Shown: positions 1 to 8,908 of the stretch, one piece after another
Numbering within the stretch: position 1 is the first letter of the stretch
How the letters are laid out: every line of letters begins with the position of its first letter
The notes under the pieces: model-generated
Told to the model about the DNA's origin: nothing
Databases searched by the model: none
Seen by the model: only the letters and a program-made list of their open reading frames with translations
Assembly: GCF_036014115.1 (NCBI RefSeq)
Contig: NZ_CP107913.1
Location: 9,256,501-9,320,500, forward strand
DNA from: Streptomyces sp. NBC_00448
Lineage (GTDB): Bacteria > Actinomycetota > Actinomycetes > Streptomycetales > Streptomycetaceae
DNA: 64,000 nucleotides
Reading direction: 5' to 3'
Made by a program: the position numbers and the translations under genes

Positions 1-1602
1 GCCTACGCGCCGTGGCTCGCCGTCCAGGACGCCGGCACCCCTGACGGCGCGGACACCCCCACCTACGGGGTCGCGTTGCAGTGGCCGGGCAACTGGCACA
101 TCACCGCCGACGCCGAACCCGGCGGGGCGGTCCGGGTGCGGGCCGGGCGGGTGCCCCACGAGGGCGCCGTCGCGCTGCCGCCCGGCGCCACCCTGACCAC
201 CCCCGTGCTCGCCTGCGCGTTCAGCCCCGGGGGACTCGACGGCCTGGCCGCCGTCTGGCACCAGTACGAGCGGCTCCTCGCGGGGGAGCGGCTGCACCGC
301 ACCCGCAAGGTGCTCTACAACTCCTGGGAGGCCACCGGCTTCGACGTCGAGGCGCCCGCGCAACTCGAACTCGCCTCGATCGCGGCCCAGTTGGGCGTCG
401 AACTGTTCGTGGTGGACGACGGCTGGTTCACCGGGCGGCACGACGAGAAGGGCGGGCTGGGGGACTGGTGGCCGGACCCAGCGGCGTTCCCCGCAGGCGC
501 CGGTACGGGCACGAGCGTCGGCGCTGATACGGCTTCGGGCCCGGGTTCCGACTCCGGCTCCGACGCCACCGACGGCTCGGCGGGCCTGGACGACTTCATC
601 GCCCGGGTCCGCGCCCTCGGCATGGACTTCGGCCTGTGGGTCGAACCCGAGGCGATCAGCCCCGCCGCCCGGCTCTACGCCGAGCACCCCGAGTGGGTGT
701 ACCGGATCGACGGCCGCCCGGTCACCCTGGTCCGCGAGCAACTCCTCCTCGACCTCGGCCGCGCGGACGTGCAGGACTTCGTGATCGCCACCCTCGACCG
801 GCTGCTCACCGCCCACGCCATCACCTACCTCAAGTGGGACATGAACCGGCCGCCCACCGAACGCGGCCGCCCCGGCCCCACCCCGCCCGGCGAACTCGAC
901 CTCGACGCCGCCCACGTGGCCGGCTACCTGCGGGTCCTGGACCACCTGCGGGCCCGCCACCCGCACGTCACCGTCGAGGGCTGCGCGGGCGGCGGCGGCC
1001 GGATCGAGCACGCCACCCTGGCCCGTACCGACGTCGTGTGGCCCAGCGACAACACCGCGCCGCTGGACCGGCTCGCCGTCCAGTACGGCTACCTGCACGC
1101 GCACGCCGCGCACACCATGAGCTCGTGGGTCACCGACGCGCCCGGCGTCTTCGACCCCCGGCCGCGCTCGCTCGCCTTCCGCTTCGTGCTCGCCGCCGCG
1201 GGCGTGCTCGGCATCGGCGCCGACATCCGCGGCTGGAGCGCCGAACAACGCGCCGAGGCCGCCGGCTGGGTGGCCCGCTACAAGGACGTGCGGGACGTGG
1301 TCCACCACGGCCGGTCCCGGCTGATCGGTGGACCGGACGACGCGACCTGCGCGGTGCAGTACGACGCGGAAGGCGGCGGCCGGGTGGTCGTCGCCGCCTG
1401 GAGCACCGGACGGCTGGACGGCGCCCCGCTGGTGCCCGGCCGCCCGGCCCGGGTCCGGCTGCGCGGCCTCGACCCCGCCGCCCACTACGTCGACCACGAC
1501 ACCGGCACCACCTACAGCGGCGCCCACCTGCTGCACTCCGGGCTGCCGTTGAGCTGGAGCGCCGACCACGACGCCGAACTGGTCGTGCTGGCCCGGCAAT
1601 GA
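1..1602 (+). CDS. alpha-galactosidase, GH36 (5' end outside window)
   Basis: The reading frame is open from the first base, so the N-terminal beta-sandwich is cut off by the window. The visible part has the GH36 barrel: VVDDGWF, then FGLWVEPE, the KWDMNR strand end whose Asp (codon 838-840) is the family nucleophile, and WPSDNTAP whose Asp (codon 1048-1050) is the acid/base. It should release terminal alpha-galactose from oligosaccharides; no export signal can be judged. Between DPAAFP and GLDDFIARV there is a Gly/Ser/Asp-rich insertion of about 30 residues where family members normally have a short loop. The galactose catabolic genes that follow on the same strand fit the assignment. A GH36 alpha-N-acetylgalactosaminidase cannot be excluded. 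Confidence 0.9.
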   Translation, partial: AYAPWLAVQDAGTPDGADTPTYGVALQWPGNWHITADAEPGGAVRVRAGRVPHEGAVALPPGATLTTPVLACAFSPGGLDGLAAVWHQYERLLAGERLHRTRKVLYNSWEATGFDVEAPAQLELASIAAQLGVELFVVDDGWFTGRHDEKGGLGDWWPDPAAFPAGAGTGTSVGADTASGPGSDSGSDATDGSAGLDDFIARVRALGMDFGLWVEPEAISPAARLYAEHPEWVYRIDGRPVTLVREQLLLDLGRADVQDFVIATLDRLLTAHAITYLKWDMNRPPTERGRPGPTPPGELDLDAAHVAGYLRVLDHLRARHPHVTVEGCAGGGGRIEHATLARTDVVWPSDNTAPLDRLAVQYGYLHAHAAHTMSSWVTDAPGVFDPRPRSLAFRFVLAAAGVLGIGADIRGWSAEQRAEAAGWVARYKDVRDVVHHGRSRLIGGPDDATCAVQYDAEGGGRVVVAAWSTGRLDGAPLVPGRPARVRLRGLDPAAHYVDHDTGTTYSGAHLLHSGLPLSWSADHDAELVVLARQ

Positions 1603-1757
1603 CCGCCCCCGCCGACCCGGCGTCACTAAAGTCGCCAAGGTCACCGTCACCGTCAATGAAGCCGTTACGGCCGCGGCGGACCACCCGTCAGGTCCGCCCG
1701 GCCGGCCGGGACCGCCAGGCCCGACCGGAACCGCACCCCGAGGAGACGACCCACCCC

Positions 1758-2519
1758 ATGGACGCACCAACCCCCCGCTTCGCCGGCCGCGTGGCCGTCG
1801 TCACCGGGGCCGCCTCAGGAATCGGCGCCGCCACCGCGCGCCGGCTCGCCGCCGAGGGCGCCGCAGTGGTCCTCGCCGACATCGCCGAGCAGGCCGGCGA
1901 GGCCGTCGCGGCCGGCATCCGCGAGCAGGGCGGAAGAGCCGCGTTCACCGCCGCCGACGTCTCCTCCCCGGAGGCGTGGCAGCGGGTGCTCGACCAGGCG
2001 CACGCCTTCGGCCCGGTCGGGGTGCTCGTCTCCAACGCGTACATCGTGGACGTCGCCCCCGCCCACGAGATGACCCTCGCGTCCTGGGAACGGCAGCTCG
2101 CGGTCAACCTCACCGGCGGGTTCCTGGGCTTCCGCGCTCTCCTGCCCGACCTGCGCGAGCAGGACGGCGCGGTGGTGCTCACCTCCTCCGTGCACGCCCA
2201 CCGGGGTATCCCCGGCCACCCCGCCTACGCGGCCGGCAAGGGCGCGCTGCTGTCGCTGTGCGGCCAACTCGCCGTGGAATACGGGCCCGAGGTGCGGGTC
2301 AACGCGGTCCTGCCCGGGCCGATCCTCACCGCCGCCTGGGACCGCGTGCCGCCGGCGGACCGCGAACGCAGCGTCGCCGAGACCGCCGCCGGCCGGTTCG
2401 GCCGCCCCGAGGAGGTCGCCGCCGCGATCGCGTTCCTCGCCGCCGCGGAGGCGTCGTACATCACCGGCTCCAGCCTGCTCGTCGACGGCGGCTGGAGCGT
2501 CGTCAAGGCGTCCGCGTGA
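1758..2519 (+). CDS. SDR-family oxidoreductase, possible galactose 1-dehydrogenase
   Basis: A 253-residue classical short-chain dehydrogenase. The cofactor-binding TGAASGIG motif is at residues 15-22 and the catalytic set is Ser144, Tyr157 and Lys161 (YAAGK). The usual NNAG motif reads SNAY. The C-terminus has the typical YITGSSLLVDGGW. The ATG at 1758 follows a GAGGAGA ribosome site. It lies between an alpha-galactosidase and galactonate dehydratase, so oxidation of D-galactose to galactonolactone is the natural step for it. That substrate is inferred from position; SDR specificity cannot be read from motifs. No lactonase gene is present in the window to open the lactone. Confidence 0.85.
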   Translation: MDAPTPRFAGRVAVVTGAASGIGAATARRLAAEGAAVVLADIAEQAGEAVAAGIREQGGRAAFTAADVSSPEAWQRVLDQAHAFGPVGVLVSNAYIVDVAPAHEMTLASWERQLAVNLTGGFLGFRALLPDLREQDGAVVLTSSVHAHRGIPGHPAYAAGKGALLSLCGQLAVEYGPEVRVNAVLPGPILTAAWDRVPPADRERSVAETAAGRFGRPEEVAAAIAFLAAAEASYITGSSLLVDGGWSVVKASA

Positions 2520-2562
2520 CCGTAGTGCGACCCGAACCGACCTTGCAGAAAGGCAGAGACTC

Positions 2563-3423
2563 ATGACGCCATACGCGCGCCGCGGAGTGCACGGCCAGAC
2601 CGTGGAGACCCTCGCGCGCCGGGTGCTCAGCGGCGAGATCCCGGAGGGCTCCACGCTCGACCTCCCCGCGTTGCAGAGCGAGTTGGACGTCAGCCTGACC
2701 GCGCTGCGCGAGGCGCTGAAGGTGCTCGCCGCCAAGGGCATGGTCGACGCGCGGCAGAAGCGCGGCACGTTCGTCCGGGCCCGCGCCGACTGGAACCTGC
2801 TCGACGCCGACGTGCTGCGCTGGCAGTTCGCCGAGGGCACCGCGGCCGGCACCGACACCGGGCTGCTGCGCAACCTCGGCGAGGTCCGCGCCATCGTCGA
2901 ACCCGCCGCGGTCCGGCTCGCCGCGCTGCGCCGCACCGACGACGACCTCACCGCCCTGGACGCGGCACTGACCGCGATGGGCGACGCGGGCGAGGGGCCC
3001 GCGCACGCCGTCGAGGCCGACCTCGCCTTCCACCGCGCCCTGCTCGCCGCCACCCACAACGAACTGCTCGAACGCATGGAGATGGTGATCGAGTCCGGCC
3101 TCGCCCACCGCGACGAGATCGTGCACTCCTCGCCGCACGGCGAGGACCCCGTGCCCAGCCACCGCGCCGTCCTGGACGCCGTTCGCGACCAGGACCCCGA
3201 CGCCGCGGAACGCGCCATGCGGGCACTGCTGGAGCAGGCCGTCCGCGACCTGGACCTGGTGCACGGCTCGGGCGCGGAGCAGCAGGCGCGGAAGTCGCCG
3301 CGGGGGACCCAAGGATCGCAGGGCACGCAGGGCACGCAGGGAACGCAGGGAACGCAGGGCACCCAGGGAACCCCGGCGGACACGCCGTCGGGACCGCAGT
3401 CCGTTTCGGAGGACACGAAGTGA
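2563..3423 (+). CDS. FadR-subfamily GntR transcriptional regulator with a GTQ-repeat tail
   Basis: A 286-residue regulator. An N-terminal winged helix (about residues 5-75) is followed by an all-helical FCD ligand-binding domain (about 100-225) with the expected acidic/His metal-site residues. It probably represses the galactose/galactonate genes and responds to a pathway acid such as galactonate, as DgoR does in E. coli; this is inference from position. The odd part is the tail after residue 240: seven tandem Gly-Thr/Ser-Gln triplets and then a Pro/Ser-rich end, which the family does not need. The stop overlaps the start of the galactonate dehydratase gene by 4 bp (GTGA), so the two are translationally coupled. 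Confidence 0.88.
   Translation: MTPYARRGVHGQTVETLARRVLSGEIPEGSTLDLPALQSELDVSLTALREALKVLAAKGMVDARQKRGTFVRARADWNLLDADVLRWQFAEGTAAGTDTGLLRNLGEVRAIVEPAAVRLAALRRTDDDLTALDAALTAMGDAGEGPAHAVEADLAFHRALLAATHNELLERMEMVIESGLAHRDEIVHSSPHGEDPVPSHRAVLDAVRDQDPDAAERAMRALLEQAVRDLDLVHGSGAEQQARKSPRGTQGSQGTQGTQGTQGTQGTQGTPADTPSGPQSVSEDTK
3304..3366 (+). repeat. 9-bp in-frame tandem repeat encoding (GTQ)n
   Basis: Seven consecutive 9-bp units read GTQ, GSQ and then GTQ five times, with a partial unit after 3366. Synonymous differences between units (GGC/GGA, ACG/ACC) show that it is not freshly duplicated. It lies wholly inside the 3' end of the GntR regulator gene and keeps the frame. Confidence 0.95.
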
Positions 3424-4565
3424 AGATCGTCCGCGTCGAGACCTTCCTCGTACCGCCACGCTGGCTGTTCTGCCGGATCGAGACCGACGAGGGTGTGGTC
3501 GGCTGGGGCGAGCCCGTCGTGGAGGGCCGCGCGGAAGTCGTGCGGGCCGCGGTGGACGTGCTCGCCGAGCAGTTGATCGGGCAGGACCCGCTGCGCATCC
3601 AGGACCACTGGCAGGTGCTCACCAAGGGCGGCTTCTACCGGGGCGGCCCGGTGCTGTCCAGCGCGGTGGCCGGGCTCGACCACGCGCTGTGGGACATCGC
3701 CGGGAAGGTGTACGGCGCACCCGTGCACGCCCTGCTCGGCGGCGCCGTCCGCGACAAGGTACGGGTCTACGCCTGGATCGGCGGGGACGAGCCCAGCCGG
3801 CTCACCGAGCAGGTCACCGCGCAGGTCGAGGCGGGCTTCACCGCGGTCAAGATGAACGGCGCCGGCCGCACCGACCCGATACCCAGCGCGGCGGCCACCG
3901 CCGCCGCCGTCGCGCGGGTGGCCGCCGTACGCGAGGTGCTCGGCCCGGACCGCGATGTCGCCGTCGACTTCCACGGCCGCTTCACCCCGGCCGGCGCCCG
4001 CCGGGTGCTGCACGAACTCGCCCCGCTGCACCCACTGTTCGTGGAGGAACCGCTGCTGCCCGAGCTGGGCCACCTGCTCGGGCCGCTCGCCGCCGGCACC
4101 TCGGTGCCGCTCGCCACCGGCGAACGCCTCTACGGGCGGGCCGAGTTCCTGCCCGTGCTCAGCGCCGGGATCGCCGTCGCCCAGCCCGACCTGTCGCACG
4201 CCGGCGGCATCACCGAGGTCACCCGGATCGCCGCGCTCGCCGACACGTTCGGCGCGCAACTCGCCCCGCACTGCCCGCTCGGCCCGATCTCGCTCGCCGC
4301 CAGCCTCCAAGTCGCCTTCTGCACACCGAACTTCCTCATCCAGGAGCAGAGCCTCGGCATCCACTACAACAAGGAGGCCGACCTGCTGTCCTACCTGGTC
4401 GACACCGAGCCCTTCCGGTTCGTCGACGGCCACGCGCACCGCACCACGCTGCCCGGACTCGGCGTCGACGTCGACGAGGCCGCGGTCCGCGCCGCCGACC
4501 GGTCCGGCCACGCCTGGCGCAACCCGGTGTGGCGGCACGCCGACGGCTCGTTCGCGGAGTGGTGA
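3420..4565 (+). CDS. dgoD: D-galactonate dehydratase
   Basis: 381 residues, colinear along its whole length with E. coli DgoD (382 aa). It dehydrates D-galactonate to 2-keto-3-deoxy-galactonate. This is an enolase-superfamily fold. The N-terminal capping domain contains PPRWLFCRIETDEG and GFYRGGPV. The metal ligand is Asp183 with the acid His185 in VDFHGR, then EEP and GER strands carry the other Glu ligands, and the general-base His lies in APHCPLGP. The C-terminal WRNPVWRH is also conserved. The GTG start at 3420 overlaps the regulator stop, and the stop overlaps the start of the next gene by 4 bp. Confidence 0.96.
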   Translation: MKIVRVETFLVPPRWLFCRIETDEGVVGWGEPVVEGRAEVVRAAVDVLAEQLIGQDPLRIQDHWQVLTKGGFYRGGPVLSSAVAGLDHALWDIAGKVYGAPVHALLGGAVRDKVRVYAWIGGDEPSRLTEQVTAQVEAGFTAVKMNGAGRTDPIPSAAATAAAVARVAAVREVLGPDRDVAVDFHGRFTPAGARRVLHELAPLHPLFVEEPLLPELGHLLGPLAAGTSVPLATGERLYGRAEFLPVLSAGIAVAQPDLSHAGGITEVTRIAALADTFGAQLAPHCPLGPISLAASLQVAFCTPNFLIQEQSLGIHYNKEADLLSYLVDTEPFRFVDGHAHRTTLPGLGVDVDEAAVRAADRSGHAWRNPVWRHADGSFAEW

Positions 4566-5455
4566 GCGGCGTGCCGTCCGACGTCGTCGTCGTCACCGAC
4601 CCCGCGCACGGCGGCCGTTGGACCTCCCTGCGGACCGGTGACCGGGAGTGGCTCTGGCACCGCGACGAGCCGCGCCGCCCCGGCGCCGCGCCCGGCGACC
4701 CGTTCGCCGACGCGGGCGGCGTCGAGGAGTGCGTGCCGACGGTGCGGGGCACCCCCGACCACGGCGACGCCTGGACCCGCCGGTGGACCGACGACGGTGA
4801 CGGCGACGGCGATGGCGAGGGCACGCACACCGTGCACTGCCCCGACTTCCGGCTGAGCAGGCGCATCCGGCACCTTCCCGGCCGGGCCGTCGCCGACTAC
4901 CGGCTCACCGCCGCCCCCGGCCACCGCTTCCTGTGGGCGGCCCACGCGCTGCTCGCGGTCTCGCCCGCCGCCCGCCTCGACCTGCCCGCCGCCACCCCGG
5001 CACGGCTCTACGAGGACGGCGGCGCGGCGTGGACCCCCTTCACCTGGCCGCACGCGCGGAGCACGGCCGCCGGGGCGGCGGAGAGCGCCGGGCCCACGAC
5101 CGCCGCGGGTGGCGCCACCGCGCGCGACATCCCCGCAGCCCGCGACATCCCCTTCGACCGGCTCGGCCCCGACGACGGCACCGCGTTCGGCGCGATCGCG
5201 CTCGCCGCGCGGGCTTCCGTGCACGACGGCCCCGACACGCTGCGGTTCGCCCTGGAAGTGGACGGCGGGCAACCGGTGTCCGTCGCCGTCTGGCGGAACC
5301 TGCGCGGCTTCCCCGCCGGCGCGCCCTACCGCTCGATCGGGGTGGAGCCGATGCTCGGCCGCGTCTTCGACCTCGCCGCGGCGGGGGAGGGCGACGCGGC
5401 GGTCGTACCGCCCTCGGGCGAGGTGCGCTGGCGGCTCACCGTCACCGCGGCCTGA
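4562..5455 (+). CDS. aldose 1-epimerase-like (galactose mutarotase fold) protein
   Basis: A 297-residue protein with the look of the mutarotase-like beta-sandwich superfamily: an early GGRWTSLR strand, paired basic and aromatic strands, and a C-terminal segment similar to those of epimerase-like proteins in sugar clusters. The canonical catalytic His pair is not obvious, so activity is uncertain. A role in anomer conversion of galactose, or hydrolysis of an intermediate, is inferred only from position. The GTG at 4562 overlaps the dgoD stop; a GTG at 4571 is an alternative. Two low-complexity insertions stand out: an Asp-Gly run near residue 80, and an Ala/Gly-rich stretch near 165-195 containing a duplicated ARDIP. 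Confidence 0.7.
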   Translation: MSGVPSDVVVVTDPAHGGRWTSLRTGDREWLWHRDEPRRPGAAPGDPFADAGGVEECVPTVRGTPDHGDAWTRRWTDDGDGDGDGEGTHTVHCPDFRLSRRIRHLPGRAVADYRLTAAPGHRFLWAAHALLAVSPAARLDLPAATPARLYEDGGAAWTPFTWPHARSTAAGAAESAGPTTAAGGATARDIPAARDIPFDRLGPDDGTAFGAIALAARASVHDGPDTLRFALEVDGGQPVSVAVWRNLRGFPAGAPYRSIGVEPMLGRVFDLAAAGEGDAAVVPPSGEVRWRLTVTAA

Positions 5456-5593
5456 TCCGGCCCGCGCGATCCGGCGCGGGGCGCTCCCCGGCCCGGCCGG
5501 CGCCCACCGCGACCAGGCCCAGGGCGAACCGGCACCTCCCGCCTCCGACCCGTCGCCCTCGCACCCCCACCCACCACCGAAAGGACACCGCAG

Positions 5594-6217
5594 GTGGACC
5601 TGCTCACCGCGTTGCACACCCACCGCCTCGTCGCGATCGTGCGCGGCGACGACCCGCGCGCCGCGCTGCGCTCCGTACTGGCCCTCGTGGAGGAGGGCGT
5701 CACCCTGGTCGAGATCTCCCTCAGCGGGGAAGGCGCCCTGGACGTGATCGCGCAGGCCCGTACCGCGCTCGGGCCGGACGCGCCGCTGGGCGCGGGCACC
5801 GTACTGACCGCGGCCGACGCCCGCGCCGCGCACCTGGCCGGGGCGGACTTCGCGGTCACGCCGGGGCTCGGGGCGGGCGCGGTGACCGCGCGCGACCTGG
5901 GCATGCCGGTACTGGCCGGGGTGATGACGCCGACCGACGTCATCACCGCCCAGGCGATGGGCGCCACGGCGCTCAAGATCTTCCCCGCCGCCCAGGCCGG
6001 CGGCCCCGGGTACCTGCGCGCGCTGCGCGGACCCTTCCCCACCACCCCCTTCGTGCCCGTCGGCGGCGTGGACGAGGAAGCGGCTCGCGCCTACCTCGCG
6101 GCCGGTGCCACCGCCGTCGGCATCGGCACCCCGCTGCTCGGCGACGCACCCCACGGCGGCTCCGTCGCCGACCTGCGGCTGCGCGCCCGCGCCTTCCGCG
6201 CGGCGGTCGCGGCATGA
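5594..6217 (+). CDS. 2-dehydro-3-deoxy-6-phosphogalactonate/-gluconate aldolase
   Basis: A 207-residue class I KDPG-type aldolase. Glu in VEISLSG (about residue 40) and the Schiff-base Lys128 in ALKIFPAA are the family catalytic residues, and VPVGGV forms the phosphate-binding turn. It should split KDPGal (or KDPG) to pyruvate and glyceraldehyde 3-phosphate, the last step of the pathway encoded here. The GTG start at 5594 follows a GAAAGGA ribosome site. It overlaps the kinase gene downstream by 4 bp (ATGA), indicating one operon. Whether it prefers the galacto or gluco epimer cannot be told from sequence; context favours galacto. Confidence 0.92.
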   Translation: MDLLTALHTHRLVAIVRGDDPRAALRSVLALVEEGVTLVEISLSGEGALDVIAQARTALGPDAPLGAGTVLTAADARAAHLAGADFAVTPGLGAGAVTARDLGMPVLAGVMTPTDVITAQAMGATALKIFPAAQAGGPGYLRALRGPFPTTPFVPVGGVDEEAARAYLAAGATAVGIGTPLLGDAPHGGSVADLRLRARAFRAAVAA

Positions 6218-7227
6218 GCGGCGGCGCACCCGCAGCGCCCTTTCCGTACGGGGGCGGCCCGATCGTGTGTGTCGGGGAGACGATGGCCGCGTTCGTGCCG
6301 GAGCCGGGCGCGGGGCTCGCCGAGGCGGAGACCGTGCGCGTGGCGGTCGCCGGGGCGGAGTCGAACACGGCGATGTACCTGGCCGAGCACGGCGTGCCGG
6401 CGCGGTGGGTGTCCGCGGTGGGTGCCGACCCGCTCGGCGCCCGGGTCCGCGCCCAGGTGGCGGCGTGCGGGGTGGACGTGCGGGGGGTCCGCAGCGATCC
6501 GGCGCGGCCGACCGGCCTGATGGTCAAGGACCCGGGCCCGGACGGCACCCGCGTGCACTACTACCGGCGCGGTTCGGCGGCCTCGGCCCTCGGCCCCGGG
6601 CTGCTCGCCGACCCGGCGGTGCGGGACGCGGCGCTGCTGCACCTGACCGGGATCACGCCCGCCCTGTCGGCGTCCTGCCACGACCTGGTCCGGCACGCGC
6701 TGGACGGCCCGCACCCGGTGAGCTTCGACGTCAACTTCCGGCCCGCGCTGTGGAGCCCGGGACAGGCCCCGGACGTACTGCGCGACCTGGCCGACCGCGC
6801 CGACCTGGTGCTGGTCGGGCTGGACGAGGCGCAGGCGCTGTGGGGCCCGCGGATCGCCGCGCCCGCCGACGTCCGCGCGCTGCTGCCCGGCCCGCGGCTG
6901 CTCGTCGTCAAGGACGGTGCCCGCGCGGCGACGGCCTTCGACGGCGCGACCGCGTACACGGTGCCCGCCCGCGCGGTGCGCGTGGTGGAACCGGTCGGCG
7001 CGGGCGACGCCTTCGCGGCCGGGTTCCTCGCCGGCCTGCACCGCGGCGAGCCGCTCACCCGCGCGCTGCGCCTGGGCCACCTCACGGCCGGTGCCGCGCT
7101 CGCGGTGACCGCCGACCACGGCCCGCTGCCGCCGCCCGAACGGATCGCGGAACTGCTGGCCGCGACCGACGACGTGTGGCGCCACCGCACTCCAGGCGCG
7201 CCGCCCGGTACGCGAGTCCCCGGATGA
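6214..7227 (+). CDS. PfkB-family 2-keto-3-deoxy-galactonate/gluconate kinase
   Basis: A 337-residue ribokinase-family sugar kinase. The N-terminal GETMAAF strand, the AGAESNTA substrate loop and the C-terminal EPVGAGDAFAAGF, with the catalytic Asp in GAGD, are all present. The N-terminal pattern is that of KdgK-type kinases. It would phosphorylate KDGal to KDPGal for the aldolase whose stop codon it overlaps. It is the last gene of the galactose cluster; the next gene starts 171 bp later and is unrelated. Confidence 0.88.
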   Translation: MSGGAPAAPFPYGGGPIVCVGETMAAFVPEPGAGLAEAETVRVAVAGAESNTAMYLAEHGVPARWVSAVGADPLGARVRAQVAACGVDVRGVRSDPARPTGLMVKDPGPDGTRVHYYRRGSAASALGPGLLADPAVRDAALLHLTGITPALSASCHDLVRHALDGPHPVSFDVNFRPALWSPGQAPDVLRDLADRADLVLVGLDEAQALWGPRIAAPADVRALLPGPRLLVVKDGARAATAFDGATAYTVPARAVRVVEPVGAGDAFAAGFLAGLHRGEPLTRALRLGHLTAGAALAVTADHGPLPPPERIAELLAATDDVWRHRTPGAPPGTRVPG

Positions 7228-7398
7228 GCGCGGCCCGCACGGCGGCCGTCAGGTGCCGGCGGGAACGGAGGGGCGGGGGAGCAGACGTGGTGCCTGGCCG
7301 GGTGCCCCGCGGGTGCCGAACCACACGCGCTTCCGGTGCGTACCGTACCTTCACGTCCATGTCTCGCTGAGTACGCCAAGTGATGCTCTCCTGGTGAC

Positions 7399-8547
7399 GT
7401 GGACCACATCACCTTTCTTGTGGCAATGGTCATCGTCACGGCGCTGGCCTTCGACTTCACCAATGGCTTCCACGACACCGCGAACGCCATGGCGACGTCG
7501 ATCGCCACGGGTGCGCTGCGCCCGAAGGTCGCGGTGCTGATCAGCGGGGTCCTCAATCTCGTCGGGGCGTTCGTGTCGACCGAGGTGGCGCGGACCATCT
7601 CCGGCGGCATCGTGAACGACAAGCTCGTCACCCCGGGCATGATCTTCGCCGGGCTGGTCGGGGCGATCGTGTGGAACCTCGTGACCTGGCTGCTGGGTCT
7701 GCCGTCCAGTTCCTCGCACGCGCTGTTCGGCGGGCTGATCGGAGCGGTGTGGGTGGGCGCGGGACGGAACGGGGTGAACTTCGACCAGGTGGTCGAGAAG
7801 ATCCTGATACCCGCGGTCGCCTCGCCGCTCGTGGCGGGGCTGGCGGCGCTGGCCGCGACGTACTTCGCCTACCGCATCACCCGGCGCGCCTCGGCCGACC
7901 GGGTCTCCAAGGGCTTCCGGATCGGGCAGATCGCCTCCGCCTCGCTGGTGTCGCTGGCCCACGGCACCAACGACGCGCAGAAGACCATGGGCGTCATCAC
8001 GCTCGCGCTGATCTCCTGCGGAGCCCTCGGCGCGGGCTCGGGCCCGCCGGTGTGGGTGATCCTCACCGCGGGGGTGTCCATCGCGGCCGGTACGTACATC
8101 GGCGGCTGGCGGATCATCCGCACCATGGGCAAGGGCCTGGTGGACATCGAGTCGCCGCAGGGCTTCGCCGCGGAGTCCGCGTCGACCGCGGTGATCCTGA
8201 CCTCCGCCAACCTCGGCTTCGCGCTGTCCACCACCCAGGTCTGCTCCGGCGGCATCCTCGGCGCGGGCGTCGGCCGCCGGCTCGCCGAGGTGCACTGGGG
8301 CACCGCGGGCCAGATGGCGCTGGCCTGGCTGGTGACGCTTCCGGCCGCCGCGGCCGTCGGCGCGGTGGCGGCGAGCGCGGTGGTGCACGGCGGCACCCTC
8401 GGCACCGTACTGATCGCGCTGGCGGCCGTCGCCGTGGCGGGCGTCATCGTGGTGCTGTCCCGCCGCCGCCCGGTCGACGCGAAGAACGTCAACGACGGCC
8501 ACGCCACCCCGGCCCCGCCCGCCGCGGGTGCCCGGGTCGGGGTGTGA
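7399..8547 (+). CDS. pit: inorganic phosphate transporter, PiT family
   Basis: A 382-residue integral membrane protein with about ten hydrophobic helices. Both halves carry the PiT signature: FDFTNGFHDTANAMAT near the N-terminus and SLAHGTNDAQKTMG after the middle. This is a low-affinity, proton-coupled symporter for metal-phosphate. The GTG start at 7399 is preceded by a weak ribosome site. A polar, Pro/Ala-rich tail closes the protein. It is followed by a small membrane protein and by PPK2, suggesting joint handling of phosphate uptake and polyphosphate. Confidence 0.95.
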   Translation: MDHITFLVAMVIVTALAFDFTNGFHDTANAMATSIATGALRPKVAVLISGVLNLVGAFVSTEVARTISGGIVNDKLVTPGMIFAGLVGAIVWNLVTWLLGLPSSSSHALFGGLIGAVWVGAGRNGVNFDQVVEKILIPAVASPLVAGLAALAATYFAYRITRRASADRVSKGFRIGQIASASLVSLAHGTNDAQKTMGVITLALISCGALGAGSGPPVWVILTAGVSIAAGTYIGGWRIIRTMGKGLVDIESPQGFAAESASTAVILTSANLGFALSTTQVCSGGILGAGVGRRLAEVHWGTAGQMALAWLVTLPAAAAVGAVAASAVVHGGTLGTVLIALAAVAVAGVIVVLSRRRPVDAKNVNDGHATPAPPAAGARVGV

Positions 8548-8677
8548 ACGGCCGCGCGCGGTCCGGGCGGGTGCCGCCGCCGGGACCGGAACGCGGACGG
8601 TGGCGGGGACAGGGACGACAGGGACGGGCCCGGGAGCCGCGGCGGCAGCGGGGAAGCGACGGCGAGAGGACGGCGAC

Positions 8678-8908
8678 ATGCACGTGAAATGGGGTTCGCT
8701 GGTGCAGGTCGCCGTGGTGAGCCTCGGCGCCACCGTCGGCGTCGTGGTGCTCTTCGCGCTCGGCGTGTGGGCGCTCGCCGCCCGCGACCAACACCGCGCG
8801 TCCGGCGGCGACGGCACCGCGCAGGCCATCAGCGCGGGCGCCTGCTTCGTGGTCTGCGCGTGCGCGGTCCTCTACGGCCTGTACCTGATCATCCCGCAGT
8901 TCCACTAG
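8678..8908 (+). CDS. small membrane protein accompanying the phosphate transporter
   Basis: A 76-residue protein with two predicted transmembrane helices (about residues 7-30 and 48-70) separated by a charged loop. The ATG at 8678 follows a GAGAGGA ribosome site. A small two-helix protein directly after a PiT gene is a common arrangement in streptomycetes, but I do not know its function. It may stabilise or modulate the transporter. Confidence 0.8.
   Translation: MHVKWGSLVQVAVVSLGATVGVVVLFALGVWALAARDQHRASGGDGTAQAISAGACFVVCACAVLYGLYLIIPQFH

Noticed and set aside
1815..4538. 907-residue open frame on the minus strand opposite the SDR, GntR and dgoD genes
   Set aside because: It is antisense to three clear genes, has no recognisable domain and a composition (Ala/Gly/Arg/Val with biased positions) expected of a shadow frame in GC-rich DNA.
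7330..7398. Possible PHO box before the phosphate transporter
   Set aside because: CTTCACG followed 11 bp later by TGTCTCG matches the GTTCACC direct-repeat consensus too poorly to claim PhoP control.
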